Both the position numbers and the translations under genes were made by a program. Below the pieces are notes generated by a model. It was not told where the DNA came from. It saw nothing but the letters and a program-made list of their open reading frames with translations, and searched no databases. Below are positions 7,360 to 15,599 of a stretch of DNA of 64,000 nucleotides, in pieces. The DNA comes from a virus. The stretch covers positions 96,938-160,937 of the IMG/VR virus record IMGVR_UViG_3300042897_000994; one strand, 5' to 3'. Position 1 is the first letter of the stretch. Each line of letters begins with the position of its first letter.

Positions 7360-8375
7360 AAATATTAGTAGTAGGCGCAGGATTAAGCGGAGCAGTAGTT
7401 TCAAGACATTTAGCAGAAACTGGATGTAAAGTTACAGTTATCGATAAAAGAGATCACATTGCAGGAAACGCATTTGATTATACGAATGAACATGGAATAA
7501 GAGTTCATAAATATGGACCACATCTCTTTCATACTCGAAATGAAAAGATCTTTAAATATCTAAGTAGATTTACAGAATGGGTTCCTTACTTTCATAAAGT
7601 AAAAGCTCAGTTGGAAGATGGTAGATATGTCACACTCCCAGTGAATAAAGAAACAAAAGAGATTGTTGGTGAAGAAAACATTTTGGATATTTTCTTTAAA
7701 CCTTACACAAAGAAAATGTGGGGAAAGGAAATTGAAGAACTTGATCCGGGTATTGTAAACCGAGTGAAACAATTTACTCGAGATGATATGAATGATCTTT
7801 ATTTTCCGGACGATGAGTTTCAATGTATGCCAAAAGATGGTTATACTAAGATGGTAGAAAATATGTTTGAACATGAAAATATTCAAATCAATCTTTCAAC
7901 TGGATTTCATAAGAGTATGGAAGCTAATTTTGATTATGTTTTCAACAGTATGCCGATTGATGAATATTATGATTTTTGCTATGGTGAACTTCCCTATCGA
8001 TCAATCAAGTTTCATACTGTAGATCTTCCTGCACCAAAAATGTTACCTGCAGTTACTGTGAATTTTACTCATACTGGTAAATTTACTCGAATGACAGAGT
8101 GGAAAAATATTCCGGCACATGGAGAAAATCCCTCAATGACGACTTTGACTTATGAAGAGCCTTGCGATTATGCAGATAATGATAATGAAAGATATTATCC
8201 AGTCAAAGATGTTGAAGGTAAAAACAGAGAGCTCTTTAGTAAATATCAAGCAATAGAAAATCCAAAGACAATTTTTATGGGAAGATTAGGTCTTTATGTT
8301 TATATTGATATGCATCAATGTATCAGCTCTACTCTTACTATTGTGGAAAAATTCATTAAAGAGAAAAATGTATAA
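7356..8375 (+). CDS. glf: UDP-galactopyranose mutase
   Basis: 339 residues. FAD-binding VVGAGLSGAVVSRHLAE at the N-terminus, then HIAGNAFDYTNEHGIRVHKYGPHLFHT, then FFKPYTKKMWGK and PKDGYTKMVENM, all diagnostic for UDP-galactopyranose mutase, which interconverts UDP-Galp and UDP-Galf. It would supply galactofuranose for a transferase in this window. The C-terminus is slightly shorter than many bacterial forms (about 370) but keeps the GRLGLYVYIDMHQ FAD motif. The start overlaps the thioesterase by 4 bases. Confidence 0.95.
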   Translation: MKILVVGAGLSGAVVSRHLAETGCKVTVIDKRDHIAGNAFDYTNEHGIRVHKYGPHLFHTRNEKIFKYLSRFTEWVPYFHKVKAQLEDGRYVTLPVNKETKEIVGEENILDIFFKPYTKKMWGKEIEELDPGIVNRVKQFTRDDMNDLYFPDDEFQCMPKDGYTKMVENMFEHENIQINLSTGFHKSMEANFDYVFNSMPIDEYYDFCYGELPYRSIKFHTVDLPAPKMLPAVTVNFTHTGKFTRMTEWKNIPAHGENPSMTTLTYEEPCDYADNDNERYYPVKDVEGKNRELFSKYQAIENPKTIFMGRLGLYVYIDMHQCISSTLTIVEKFIKEKNV

Positions 8376-9123
8376 AGATTTGTCAAGATTGCTATATGGC
8401 ACTTCTGATCCATATTCCGAATGGAAAAAAATTAATTTTCCCATTGAAAGAGACTATCCAATGACAAATATCTATTCTTCTTTAATACGAGAATCAATTG
8501 AAGAAACTAATACTAATTTTTGGTTAGAAATTGGCAGCATGTTTGGAGGTTCTGCGATTAAAACGGCTAAAGTTGCAAATAGTCTTAAGAAAGACATATC
8601 AATTATATGTATAGACCCTTTTTGCGGAGATGTTTCTATGTGGGAACACAATATTTTTTTAAAAAATCAAAGAGAACAAGGATTCATTGCAAAAAATTCT
8701 ATATATCTTGATCTAGATGGTTGCAGACCAACTTTAATGGATAAATTCCTCGGAAATGTAATTTCTGAAGGTTTCGAAAAAACTATCTTACCACTCCCTA
8801 CTACGAGTATGGTAGGAATGCGATTACTTGAAAGATTTAGAGAAGATAAAAAAATTGATAGAGGTCCGGGTGTAATCTATCTTGATTCTGCTCACGAATG
8901 GTATGAAACTTATATAGAATTAGTTACTGCATGGAGAATACTAGCTCCGGGTGGAATTTTAATAGGAGACGATTATGATTGGCCTGCAGTAAATCATGAT
9001 GTCAATAAATTTGCAAGAGACTATAAAGTTAAAATTTTAGAGAAAGAAAAAGCACATTGGATGATTAAAAAACCTCTAACTGTAGGATATTTAGCATCTC
9101 CTTTTTTTATGGGTGGGTATTAG
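8368..9123 (+). CDS. Class I SAM-dependent methyltransferase
   Basis: 251 residues from the ATG at 8368, 8 bases inside glf; an upstream in-frame ATG at 8296 would add 24 hydrophobic residues read through glf and is unlikely. FWLEIGSMFGGSAIKTA is the SAM-binding glycine loop, SIICIDPFCGD the second strand, VIYLDSAHEWYETYIEL and GGILIGDDYDW the later motifs, matching the Methyltransf_24 / cephalosporin-hydroxylase group that often modifies sugars. It is the last gene before a promoter-like hairpin at 9132. Confidence 0.75.
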   Translation: MYKDLSRLLYGTSDPYSEWKKINFPIERDYPMTNIYSSLIRESIEETNTNFWLEIGSMFGGSAIKTAKVANSLKKDISIICIDPFCGDVSMWEHNIFLKNQREQGFIAKNSIYLDLDGCRPTLMDKFLGNVISEGFEKTILPLPTTSMVGMRLLERFREDKKIDRGPGVIYLDSAHEWYETYIELVTAWRILAPGGILIGDDYDWPAVNHDVNKFARDYKVKILEKEKAHWMIKKPLTVGYLASPFFMGGY

Positions 9124-9131
9124 ACACTCCG

Positions 9132-9161
9132 AGGAGATATATAAATAGAAAAATATCTCCT
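9132..9161 (+). promoter_or_regulatory. Late-promoter-like box inside a 9-bp hairpin before RimK-RimB
   Basis: AGGAGATAT (9132-9140) is the reverse complement of ATATCTCCT (9153-9161); the loop holds the rest of TATAAATA (9140-9147). GATATATAAA spans 9136-9145, 18 bases before ATG 9164. TATAAATA equals the T4 late-promoter core. Confidence 0.5.
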
Positions 9162-9163
9162 TG

Positions 9164-10651
9164 ATGCCACAAATTAAAAATCTAGACTCTTTCTTATCAG
9201 AAGGAGCTTCAGAACATAAGACAATATTAATTCTTACTGCAAGACCTAAGTCTTCTGATACCTCAGAAAGATTTGTCGAAGAGGCAAAGAAGAGAGGATT
9301 CAAAGCATATGTTGTAGATGTAAATTCAACTAAACTTGTTAAGATTGATGATAACAAGTTTAAAATAGAAAATACAGAAACAGGCAAAGGCCCAACGGTT
9401 AATAGATCAGAAACAGTAGTTCTCAGTAGAAGAGGAGTTCTCTCTAATACATTTACAAAAAATTTAGCGTATAGTTTAGAAAAAGCTAAATTTTTCTGCG
9501 TGAATAACATTCAATCTATGGAAACCTGCGAAAATAAGTATCTTGCAGGGGCACAGTTAGAAGCTGCGGGTATTCCAGTTCCTAAGACTGCGCTTCTACC
9601 AAATGATGAAAGCATAGATGAAGCTATCAAAAAGGTTGGAAGCAAATTTCCAGTTGTTGTAAAACTTCTTTCTGGCACTCAAGGTGTTGGAGTTTCGATA
9701 GTAGATTCTTATGCCTCTCTAAAATCAGTGTATCAGACTTTAAAGAAACTGGACAAGGGAGCAGAAATCCTGATTCAGGAAATGATTCCTTCTGATTATG
9801 ATATCAGAATACACGTTTTAAATAGAAGTTTTGATCCAGAAGATGATTCACCAGAGTCTTCTCAAATTATAGGAGCAATGAGGAGAAATAGAGTAAAGAA
9901 AGACTTTAGAACTAATTTTTCTCTTGGTGCAACAACACAAAAAATTAAACTAACTCCAGAGATCGAAGAAATTGCCAAAAAAGCAGCTAAAATCGTAGGA
10001 TGTGTTTGGTGTGGTGTAGATATTATCATCGACAAAAAGACAGGAAAGCCTTATGTTCTTGAAGTAAACTCTTCACCTGGAACGAAAGGTATCGAAAAAA
10101 CAACTGGAATTTCTGTGACTGGAAAAGTTCTTGATTTTCTTCAAGACCAAGGAAATTGGATGATGGACAGATTTGAAACAGGTTTTAGAGAAATTATCGA
10201 TATTCATGGAGTAGGAAAATTTGTAGCTAAATTCGATACCGGAAACGGTTCTAAGAGTAGTTCGATGCATGTCGATTCTTACGAAATAGAAGGAGATACT
10301 TTAATTTGGAAATTGAAAGGTAAAACTTATAAGAATCAGATCATAGGATATTCAAAAGCTGAAGTTGGAAAGCATACATTCAAAAGACCTATTATGCTTA
10401 TCGATATCAGTGTAGGTGGTAAAGTTCTTAGAGATGTTGAAGTAAGTCCAGTCGATAGATCAGGTAAAAGCACTCCTTTTCTTGCAAATAGAAAATTTAT
10501 GGAAAGAGCTGGTATCATGGTAAATCCTGATAGAGAATTCTATATTACTAACATTTCTTCAGTAGATAAAAACTTTAATGCAGTCGATGCTAAAGGAGAC
10601 AAACATGCTGGTATATCTGTAGACAATGATGTGGAGGACGAAGATGAATAA
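9164..10651 (+). CDS. RimK-like glutamate ligase fused to RimB-like aspartic protease, with capsid-targeting-like N-terminus
   Basis: 495 residues. Residues 20-330 are an ATP-grasp of the RimK family: LLSGTQGVGVSIV, LIQEMIPSDYDIRIHV, and EVNSSPGTKGIEKTTG (300-315), nearly identical to E. coli RimK, which adds glutamates to ribosomal protein S6. Residues 345-460 are a retropepsin-like domain (KFDTG at 356-360, RPIMLIDISVGGK, DRSGKSTPFLANRKFM) of the RimB / ATP-dependent zinc protease family, which trims such tails. The N-terminus IKNLDSFLSEG resembles the T4 packaging peptide MKTYQEFIAE with a predicted cut after LSE. ATG 9164 is preferred to TTG 9161. A late-type box lies upstream. Confidence 0.85.
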   Translation: MPQIKNLDSFLSEGASEHKTILILTARPKSSDTSERFVEEAKKRGFKAYVVDVNSTKLVKIDDNKFKIENTETGKGPTVNRSETVVLSRRGVLSNTFTKNLAYSLEKAKFFCVNNIQSMETCENKYLAGAQLEAAGIPVPKTALLPNDESIDEAIKKVGSKFPVVVKLLSGTQGVGVSIVDSYASLKSVYQTLKKLDKGAEILIQEMIPSDYDIRIHVLNRSFDPEDDSPESSQIIGAMRRNRVKKDFRTNFSLGATTQKIKLTPEIEEIAKKAAKIVGCVWCGVDIIIDKKTGKPYVLEVNSSPGTKGIEKTTGISVTGKVLDFLQDQGNWMMDRFETGFREIIDIHGVGKFVAKFDTGNGSKSSSMHVDSYEIEGDTLIWKLKGKTYKNQIIGYSKAEVGKHTFKRPIMLIDISVGGKVLRDVEVSPVDRSGKSTPFLANRKFMERAGIMVNPDREFYITNISSVDKNFNAVDAKGDKHAGISVDNDVEDEDE

Positions 10652-11615
10652 GATTAAGCTGTTCGAAGAATTTATTCGAGAAGAAAAAAGTCCTAGAATT
10701 CTAGTCTTGAATTTTATGGTTGATAGTGTTTCTGCTGAAGGAACAGAAAAGAAATATGCAGACGGTTACAGAAGAGCAAATAATATTTTGGCTAGTAAGC
10801 TGAAAGAAAAGGGATTTACACCAGTTAACGCAGAGTATTCTGATCTCGTTTTTTCGAACTCGGATCTATTCGTAAACGAAGAGTCTCTATCTTCATTCGA
10901 CTTTGTATTTTTAGGCTTGATGGCCAAAAAAATGGAGTTAGCTAATATCGTAACCGATTATTTAAAAGATAAAAATATTCCTTATTTTTCCTATGGAACT
11001 CCTAGAGACAGGGGAAACAAGCTTGAAGATATGTGGAATCTTTCAAGAGAAGGTCTCCCTTATATTCCAACTTTCGTTTCTGCTTCATTTGAAGAATCAT
11101 TAAACTATATGAAAAATAACAAATGGGATTTTCCAGTAGTTGTTAAAGATATGGATAGTGCAGGCGGAGCAGGAGTTAGTAAAGCCGATGATGAAAAAGA
11201 ACTAAAAAAGCTTTTCGGCATTTCTGATGAAAAACACCAAGGAAACTTTGAAAGCTTTAAAATGATCCAAAAGTTTATTCCAAACGATGGAGATTATAGA
11301 GTTCTTATTTTTGATGGGAAGATTATAGCTATCGCAAAGCGTTGGACTGAAGACAAAAAGGAGTTCAGAAATAATATGTCTTTAGGCGGAAAGGGAAAGA
11401 TGGAAGACCTTCCCCAAAAAGAAAAAGATCTTGCACTAGCTGCAGCTCAAACCACCAGAAAACAGATGGCTGGTGTAGATTTAATACAGTCGAAAGATGA
11501 TAAAAAATGGTACATAATGGAAGTGAACAGCTCTCCACAGTATCACTATTTTTCTGAAATTCAGGACTTAGATTTTCCTCAATTACTTGCGGATTATATA
11601 GAAGACAAACTATGA
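10644..11615 (+). CDS. Second ATP-grasp ligase with capsid-targeting-like N-terminus
   Basis: 323 residues from ATG 10644, preceded by GGAGG, one of the few good ribosome sites here; a longer start at 10626 would read through the upstream gene. The ATP-grasp core includes WDFPVVVKDMDSAGGAGV, IPNDGDYRVLIFDGK, and the metal site MEVNSSPQYH. The substrate is unknown; the fold joins an amine to a carboxylate using ATP. The N-terminus KIKLFEEFIREE fits the T4 capsid-targeting pattern with cleavage expected after IRE. It overlaps RimK-RimB by 8 bases, so the two ligases are probably co-expressed and may act on the same target. Confidence 0.8.
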   Translation: MNKIKLFEEFIREEKSPRILVLNFMVDSVSAEGTEKKYADGYRRANNILASKLKEKGFTPVNAEYSDLVFSNSDLFVNEESLSSFDFVFLGLMAKKMELANIVTDYLKDKNIPYFSYGTPRDRGNKLEDMWNLSREGLPYIPTFVSASFEESLNYMKNNKWDFPVVVKDMDSAGGAGVSKADDEKELKKLFGISDEKHQGNFESFKMIQKFIPNDGDYRVLIFDGKIIAIAKRWTEDKKEFRNNMSLGGKGKMEDLPQKEKDLALAAAQTTRKQMAGVDLIQSKDDKKWYIMEVNSSPQYHYFSEIQDLDFPQLLADYIEDKL

Positions 11616-11746
11616 CAAGTTGGAATATTACAATTCTAAAGGAAACTTCAGAAGGTTTTTTGTGCATGTCGCCGAATGGCGATACTCACTGGATGACTAG
11701 AAATGATTATGAAATCTATCTAGAGAACAGAAAGGAAAAATGTTGA
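11612..11746 (+). CDS. Small hypothetical protein, 44 residues
   Basis: ATG overlaps the ATP-grasp stop (ATGA). The peptide starts MTSWNITILKETSEGF and contains SPNGDTHWMTRNDYEIYLENR, a composition like a folded beta-helix mini-protein, not random frame. No family recognised. It fills the space before an 81-base gap. Confidence 0.5.
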   Translation: MTSWNITILKETSEGFLCMSPNGDTHWMTRNDYEIYLENRKEKC

Positions 11747-11827
11747 AAATAGTTCAATCTAGACTTTTCATTCTCGTCCATTTTGATTATATTTTATTAT
11801 TAAACTTTATTACTACCTTAAATAAAT

Positions 11828-12358
11828 ATGTCGCAAACATACGTGACCTCGGATCATTTTATTGGAAGAACGAATATCCTAAAGATTAACAATAGGTCAT
11901 ATTCTTCTATAGAAGAAATGAACCAAGATTTTGTTAGACGTTGGAACTCTAAAGTTAAAAGCGAAGATACAGTTTATCATTTAGGAAATTTTATATGGGA
12001 TCCTCTTATAGGATCTGAGTATTTACAGTTACTAAATGGAAAGATAATCTTAATTCCAACTCAAAACGATAAAGCTTCAGTTGAACTATCTAGTATAGCT
12101 AAAAATCATCTTACATTAGCTAAAGATAAAATCGTAGAATTGCCTAAATATGGAATCGTAATGTCTCACTATCCACAAGAAGATTGGAATGGAAAGGATT
12201 CAGGGACTATACACCTACATGGCGGAAAATCAGAAATTAAAACAGATCTTACTCTTTCCAGAAGAGTAAATTGTTCTGTAGAACTTTGGGACTATTATCC
12301 GGTAGAAATAAACGCAATATTAGACTTTGTTAAAGAATTTGAAGAAAATAGAAAATGA
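11828..12358 (+). CDS. Calcineurin-like phosphoesterase relative lacking metal ligands
   Basis: 176 residues laid out like small YfcE/AF-type metallophosphoesterases: TSDHFIGRTNIL where SDTHFGHxNI is usual, VYHLGNF for LGDF, LIPTQND for GNHD, MSHYPQEDWNG, and HLHGGKS for HGHxH. The overall frame is clear but several metal-binding positions are altered (Asp to Asn, Asn-His to Gln-Asn, last His lost). It is therefore probably a pseudoenzyme with a binding or scaffolding role, or has different metal needs. It follows an 81-base AT-rich gap and is coupled by ATGA to the sigma factor. Confidence 0.65.
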   Translation: MSQTYVTSDHFIGRTNILKINNRSYSSIEEMNQDFVRRWNSKVKSEDTVYHLGNFIWDPLIGSEYLQLLNGKIILIPTQNDKASVELSSIAKNHLTLAKDKIVELPKYGIVMSHYPQEDWNGKDSGTIHLHGGKSEIKTDLTLSRRVNCSVELWDYYPVEINAILDFVKEFEENRK

Positions 12359-13095
12359 ACGAAACCTACCGGCAACTGGCAATACATTTTAAGGAAACAA
12401 AAGACGAAAAGACATTCAACAAGCTCTATGCTCGTATCAAACCCGGTTTGACAAACTACATCTATAATATCGTTAAAGATAGAGAAGCTGCCAATGATAT
12501 CGTATCAGATACTCTAACTAAATTATACACCTTAATAGACACTTATAATCCCCAATATGAAGTTACAACTTGGCTCTATCGAATAGCTAAAAATGACGCA
12601 ATTCATTTCATTTATTATCGTAACTCTTTTACTTCTTTGAACGCTTTTGCAGATAAAGGATATGAAGCTATTGATAGTGATGATCTAAAAAGATTTGGGG
12701 GAAAATCTTTGAGTATAGACGAGTCTTATCAACAAACAAATGTAGAAAAAGAGCATCTAGAAAAAGAAGAAAATCTACAGAAAAAATATAATATTTGCGT
12801 AGATGCAATAAACTCTCTGAAGCCAAAATATCGCCAGATAATGATGGATCGTTTCTTTGGAAAAATGGCGTATCAAGATATTGAAGCAAAGATAAACAAT
12901 CCAATCTTTGAAAAAATCAAAGAGATAGAAGAAGATTCCAATTTAACTGAGGATGAGAGAAAATATGCTCTGAAGAAACTAAAATCTTCTCTTATAAATC
13001 TTCAAACTGTTAAAAATAGAATACATAGAGGGAGGAAGATTATCCAAGAAATTCTAGGCAATCATCCTATCTTCTGTGTGCGCGAAGATATATAA
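12355..13095 (+). CDS. ECF-like RNA polymerase sigma factor with insertion in region 4
   Basis: 246 residues. Region 2: YIYNIVKDREAANDIVSDTLTKLY, TTWLYRIAKNDAIHFIY. Region 4: INSLKPKYRQIMMDRFF, MAYQDIEAKIN, then an insert of about 35 charged residues, then LQTVKNRIHRGRKIIQE, the recognition helix. Ordinary ECF factors lack this insert. It is a candidate late transcription factor (functional analogue of T4 gp55) for the GATAWATAAA boxes, one of which overlaps its own stop codon; that pairing is inference. Confidence 0.8.
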   Translation: MNETYRQLAIHFKETKDEKTFNKLYARIKPGLTNYIYNIVKDREAANDIVSDTLTKLYTLIDTYNPQYEVTTWLYRIAKNDAIHFIYYRNSFTSLNAFADKGYEAIDSDDLKRFGGKSLSIDESYQQTNVEKEHLEKEENLQKKYNICVDAINSLKPKYRQIMMDRFFGKMAYQDIEAKINNPIFEKIKEIEEDSNLTEDERKYALKKLKSSLINLQTVKNRIHRGRKIIQEILGNHPIFCVREDI

Positions 13096-13096
13096 A
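13087..13096 (+). promoter_or_regulatory. Late-promoter-like box GATATATAAA
   Basis: Exact GATAWATAAA match overlapping the sigma-factor stop codon, 13 bases before ATG 13110, whose product carries a capsid-targeting-like start. Confidence 0.45.
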
Positions 13097-13109
13097 AAAA
13101 ATAAAAATT

Positions 13110-13580
13110 ATGCTCAAGAAGTTTCAAGAATACATTAAAGAAGGTGATTCAGGTGAAGCTCCTCACTATATGTTCTTTGGAAATCTTAAAACGATTCAGA
13201 AAGACGTAAATATGCTTTTATCTCTCCCAGAAGATCAAGTTGCCGCAATATTAGCGAACGGTCATGATTGGGCATCTGATCATATTGCCACATCTAAAGA
13301 TGACATTGAAGAAGTTACTAATTTTTTTTCCGGCGAATTTTCACCAATGATAGGTGAAGGTTTCATAGAAGGTGCTTTAACCGCCGCATTCGAAGACTAC
13401 ACTAAATCTATAAGCAAATTTACAGATCTTCAAAAGACTTTTATCACAATGTCTAAAGACAGAGTAACTGAAAGACAAAAAGTTAAAAATCAGTTGATAG
13501 AAGCTCTAAGAGATTTAAGAGCTAAAGAATCTTATTATAAAGAAGTTCTGCAAGAAGACGCAGACTTCTTTGAGATGTAA
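13110..13580 (+). CDS. Hypothetical protein with capsid-targeting-like N-terminus
   Basis: 156 residues, mainly helical. MLKKFQEYIKEGDSG fits the T4 internal-protein packaging peptide (F-x-E-F/Y-I-x-E), with cleavage expected after IKE. The rest (GNLKTIQKDVNMLL, ILANGHDWASDHIATSKDD, a C-terminal coiled coil TERQKVKNQLIEALRDL) matches no family I recognise. With a late-type box 13 bases upstream it is a candidate internal head protein. Confidence 0.65.
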   Translation: MLKKFQEYIKEGDSGEAPHYMFFGNLKTIQKDVNMLLSLPEDQVAAILANGHDWASDHIATSKDDIEEVTNFFSGEFSPMIGEGFIEGALTAAFEDYTKSISKFTDLQKTFITMSKDRVTERQKVKNQLIEALRDLRAKESYYKEVLQEDADFFEM

Positions 13581-13590
13581 ACTTTATGCT

Positions 13591-13613
13591 CTTTCTTTCT
13601 ATAAAAAAGAAAG
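13591..13613 (+). promoter_or_regulatory. 8-bp hairpin next to a start codon
   Basis: CTTTCTTT (13591-13598) pairs with AAAGAAAG (13606-13613), loop CTATAAA, 3 bases before ATG 13617. It has no U-run, so a terminator is unlikely; it could hide or present the start. Confidence 0.35.
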
Positions 13614-13616
13614 GTT

Positions 13617-14027
13617 ATGTACTGGATAAATTTCTTTAAAGAAATCTCGATATGGAGAATGGTTCGAAGAATCGCTCGCAGAAATCAAAATCTCCTCGAA
13701 GAGAATAATTTAAGAGTCGATTGGGTTGGTAGAATGTACACGGTAGTAAATCTGCCTGATGAGATTATCGAAAATCCCTATTTAGAACAGACTTATGTAA
13801 TTTCTCAATTGAGAGAGTATGACAAAATGTTAATATCCCTAGGATTAGCTGATGTTGTTTATCCTGAATTTTCAAAAATTGAAGGGGAAGCTGCCTATTT
13901 ACTTGTTCTTTATCCCGAATCAGATTATTTAAACTGGTCAAGATTCATCTTTAATCTTCTTATCACTGGATCTGTAATTACTTGTCTCTATTTTTTCTGG
14001 ACTCTCTATCTTTCTAAATATATTTAA
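13617..14027 (+). CDS. Hypothetical membrane-anchored protein
   Basis: 136 residues. A basic amphipathic start (FFKEISIWRMVRRIARRNQ), a soluble middle (VNLPDEIIENPYLEQTYVISQLREYDKML), and a C-terminal hydrophobic segment (FIFNLLITGSVITCLYFFW, about 109-128) that should be a tail anchor. No family recognised. The stop overlaps the nuclease start by TAATG. Confidence 0.6.
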   Translation: MYWINFFKEISIWRMVRRIARRNQNLLEENNLRVDWVGRMYTVVNLPDEIIENPYLEQTYVISQLREYDKMLISLGLADVVYPEFSKIEGEAAYLLVLYPESDYLNWSRFIFNLLITGSVITCLYFFWTLYLSKYI

Positions 14028-14779
14028 TGGGAAAGACCGTAAGTATTAACAACAAGAGATATTATGTTGTTGACGAAAACAATCTAATCTATTTACCTTC
14101 AGTAACTACTATTATAGGTTCAATGACTGATAAAACCGGTCTTGAACAATGGAGAAAAAGAATAGGAGAAGAAGAAGCAGACAAAATTTCAAAATTTAGT
14201 GCCAATCGAGGCACTCTAATGCATACGTATATAGAAAATTTTTTAACATCTGAAAAAGAAGAAAAGAGAGATAAACTGTTAGATTCTTTAGAAGTTACTA
14301 CTACATATGCAAGAAGAAATAATTTTACTGAAGATGAAATAAAAGTCGGTAGAATGCTTTTTTTCAATTTTTATAACGGAGGTCATTTCGATGTCATTAA
14401 AAGAGTAGTAATGCACGAAGAAATGTTATTCTCGCTTAACGGCGGAGGATATGCAGGTAGAGTAGATGATATTTACGAATCTTTGGATTCAAGTATAGTC
14501 ATAGCAGATTATAAGACAAGTAAAAAACCAAAGAAAGAAGAGTGGATAGAAGGATATAAAATGCAAATCAGTGCATATTTTGTAGCTTATTGGGAAATGT
14601 TTGGAATTAAACCCCAAAGAGCAGAAATTTGGATCAGTAATGAACAAGATCATTTTCCACAAATCTTTACAATGGATCAATCGGCTATTAAAGAATACTA
14701 TACAAAATTCATCGAATTAGTAAAAGGCTTTCATTCTAAATTTCCTGTCGAGGTTTCCGAATATATAAATAACAAATAA
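14027..14779 (+). CDS. RecB-like PD-(D/E)XK exonuclease
   Basis: 250 residues. Motifs in order: PSVTTIIG, RGTLMHTYIENFL, HEEMLFSLNGGGYAGRVDDIYE, IADYKTSKKPKKEEW, YKMQISAYFVAYWEMFG. These are the Glu, Asp, D-x-K and Q-x-x-x-Y elements of the RecB/Cas4/MGME1-type nuclease fold. A DNA-end-processing role in phage recombination or replication is likely. The VDD, DYK and QISAY residues are all intact, so it should be active. Confidence 0.8.
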   Translation: MGKTVSINNKRYYVVDENNLIYLPSVTTIIGSMTDKTGLEQWRKRIGEEEADKISKFSANRGTLMHTYIENFLTSEKEEKRDKLLDSLEVTTTYARRNNFTEDEIKVGRMLFFNFYNGGHFDVIKRVVMHEEMLFSLNGGGYAGRVDDIYESLDSSIVIADYKTSKKPKKEEWIEGYKMQISAYFVAYWEMFGIKPQRAEIWISNEQDHFPQIFTMDQSAIKEYYTKFIELVKGFHSKFPVEVSEYINNK

Positions 14780-14791
14780 AAAAAATTTGTA

Positions 14792-15295
14792 ATGTCCGAA
14801 ATCAACGAGAACGAACAAGAACTTCTTAATACTTTTATGAAGAAGAAGTCTGCAGGCGAAGAACCACCAGTAGACAAAAATGCGGAAGAGATGATTTCCC
14901 GTTGGGACAAGAAAAAACAGGGAACTTGCCCACGTTGCGGCAATAAAGTAAAATATTGTTCTTGCCCAGAAGATGACTACTATAGCACAGTAAATGCATA
15001 CAGAATACCAAACACTAAAAAGGTAGAAGTAGAAGAAAACTACGTTAAAACCTTTGAACAGTTTGTAGATGATGGATCATCAAGGCTAGATTCTTACCCC
15101 AAGTCTGTTGCTCAAGTGAACGCTTTTTTAAAGAGTAAAAATGTAGAAGAAATATTGAATAGAGGTAAAGGCTATTTTTACTTTTCTAAAGGTAGATCAT
15201 ATGACTGGCCGTCAACATCGGTTTATGTTTATGGGATAAATGACATGACATTTGAAGAATGGTATGACGAATATAAAAAACTATCTAATTTTTAA
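14792..15295 (+). CDS. Hypothetical protein with a zinc knuckle
   Basis: 167 residues: an acidic helical start, CPRCGNKVKYCSCP (about 46-59), a four-Cys zinc site, then a linker and a globular C-terminus (KGYFYFSKGRSYDWPSTSVYVY). The linker contains VKTFEQFVDDG, which recalls the capsid-targeting peptides but is internal. TATAAATA occurs at 14764-14771, 20 bases before the start. Function unknown. Confidence 0.6.
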   Translation: MSEINENEQELLNTFMKKKSAGEEPPVDKNAEEMISRWDKKKQGTCPRCGNKVKYCSCPEDDYYSTVNAYRIPNTKKVEVEENYVKTFEQFVDDGSSRLDSYPKSVAQVNAFLKSKNVEEILNRGKGYFYFSKGRSYDWPSTSVYVYGINDMTFEEWYDEYKKLSNF

Positions 15296-15298
15296 ACT

Positions 15299-15598
15299 AT
15301 GAATAAAATAGAAAATTTTCTAAACAAACACTTTCAAAAACTCGTAGCTGTTTTTTTGATTTTGATTTTTGTTCAAACATGCGGAGATGATGCTAAGCCT
15401 CTTCGTAAAAGAGTGGAAACTCTATCAGCTAAAATTGATTCTCTAGATCAAAAAGCTATCAGTAAAAAGGATCTTCAAATTGAAGGTTTAAAGGTTGAAA
15501 AAAGACTTATTCAAGCTACTGATAGAAAGTTGATGGACGTAAACAGACAATTTGAAATAGAAAAAGAGATCGAATCTCTACAGAAAAATAAAAAATAA
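15299..15598 (+). CDS. Membrane protein with periplasmic coiled coil (spanin-like layout)
   Basis: 99 residues: a short cytoplasmic start, a transmembrane helix (KLVAVFLILIFVQTCG, about 14-29) and a long charged coiled coil (RKRVETLSAKIDSLDQK ... FEIEKEIESLQ). The Cys after the helix lacks a proper lipobox. This layout resembles inner-membrane spanins, but no outer partner is visible, so only the topology is firm. Confidence 0.6.
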   Translation: MNKIENFLNKHFQKLVAVFLILIFVQTCGDDAKPLRKRVETLSAKIDSLDQKAISKKDLQIEGLKVEKRLIQATDRKLMDVNRQFEIEKEIESLQKNKK

Positions 15599-15599
15599 A

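Noticed and set aside
7560-7886. Minus-strand frame within glf
   Set aside because: Low-complexity Phe/Ile/His composition, antisense to a well-supported gene; the same applies to other minus-strand frames.
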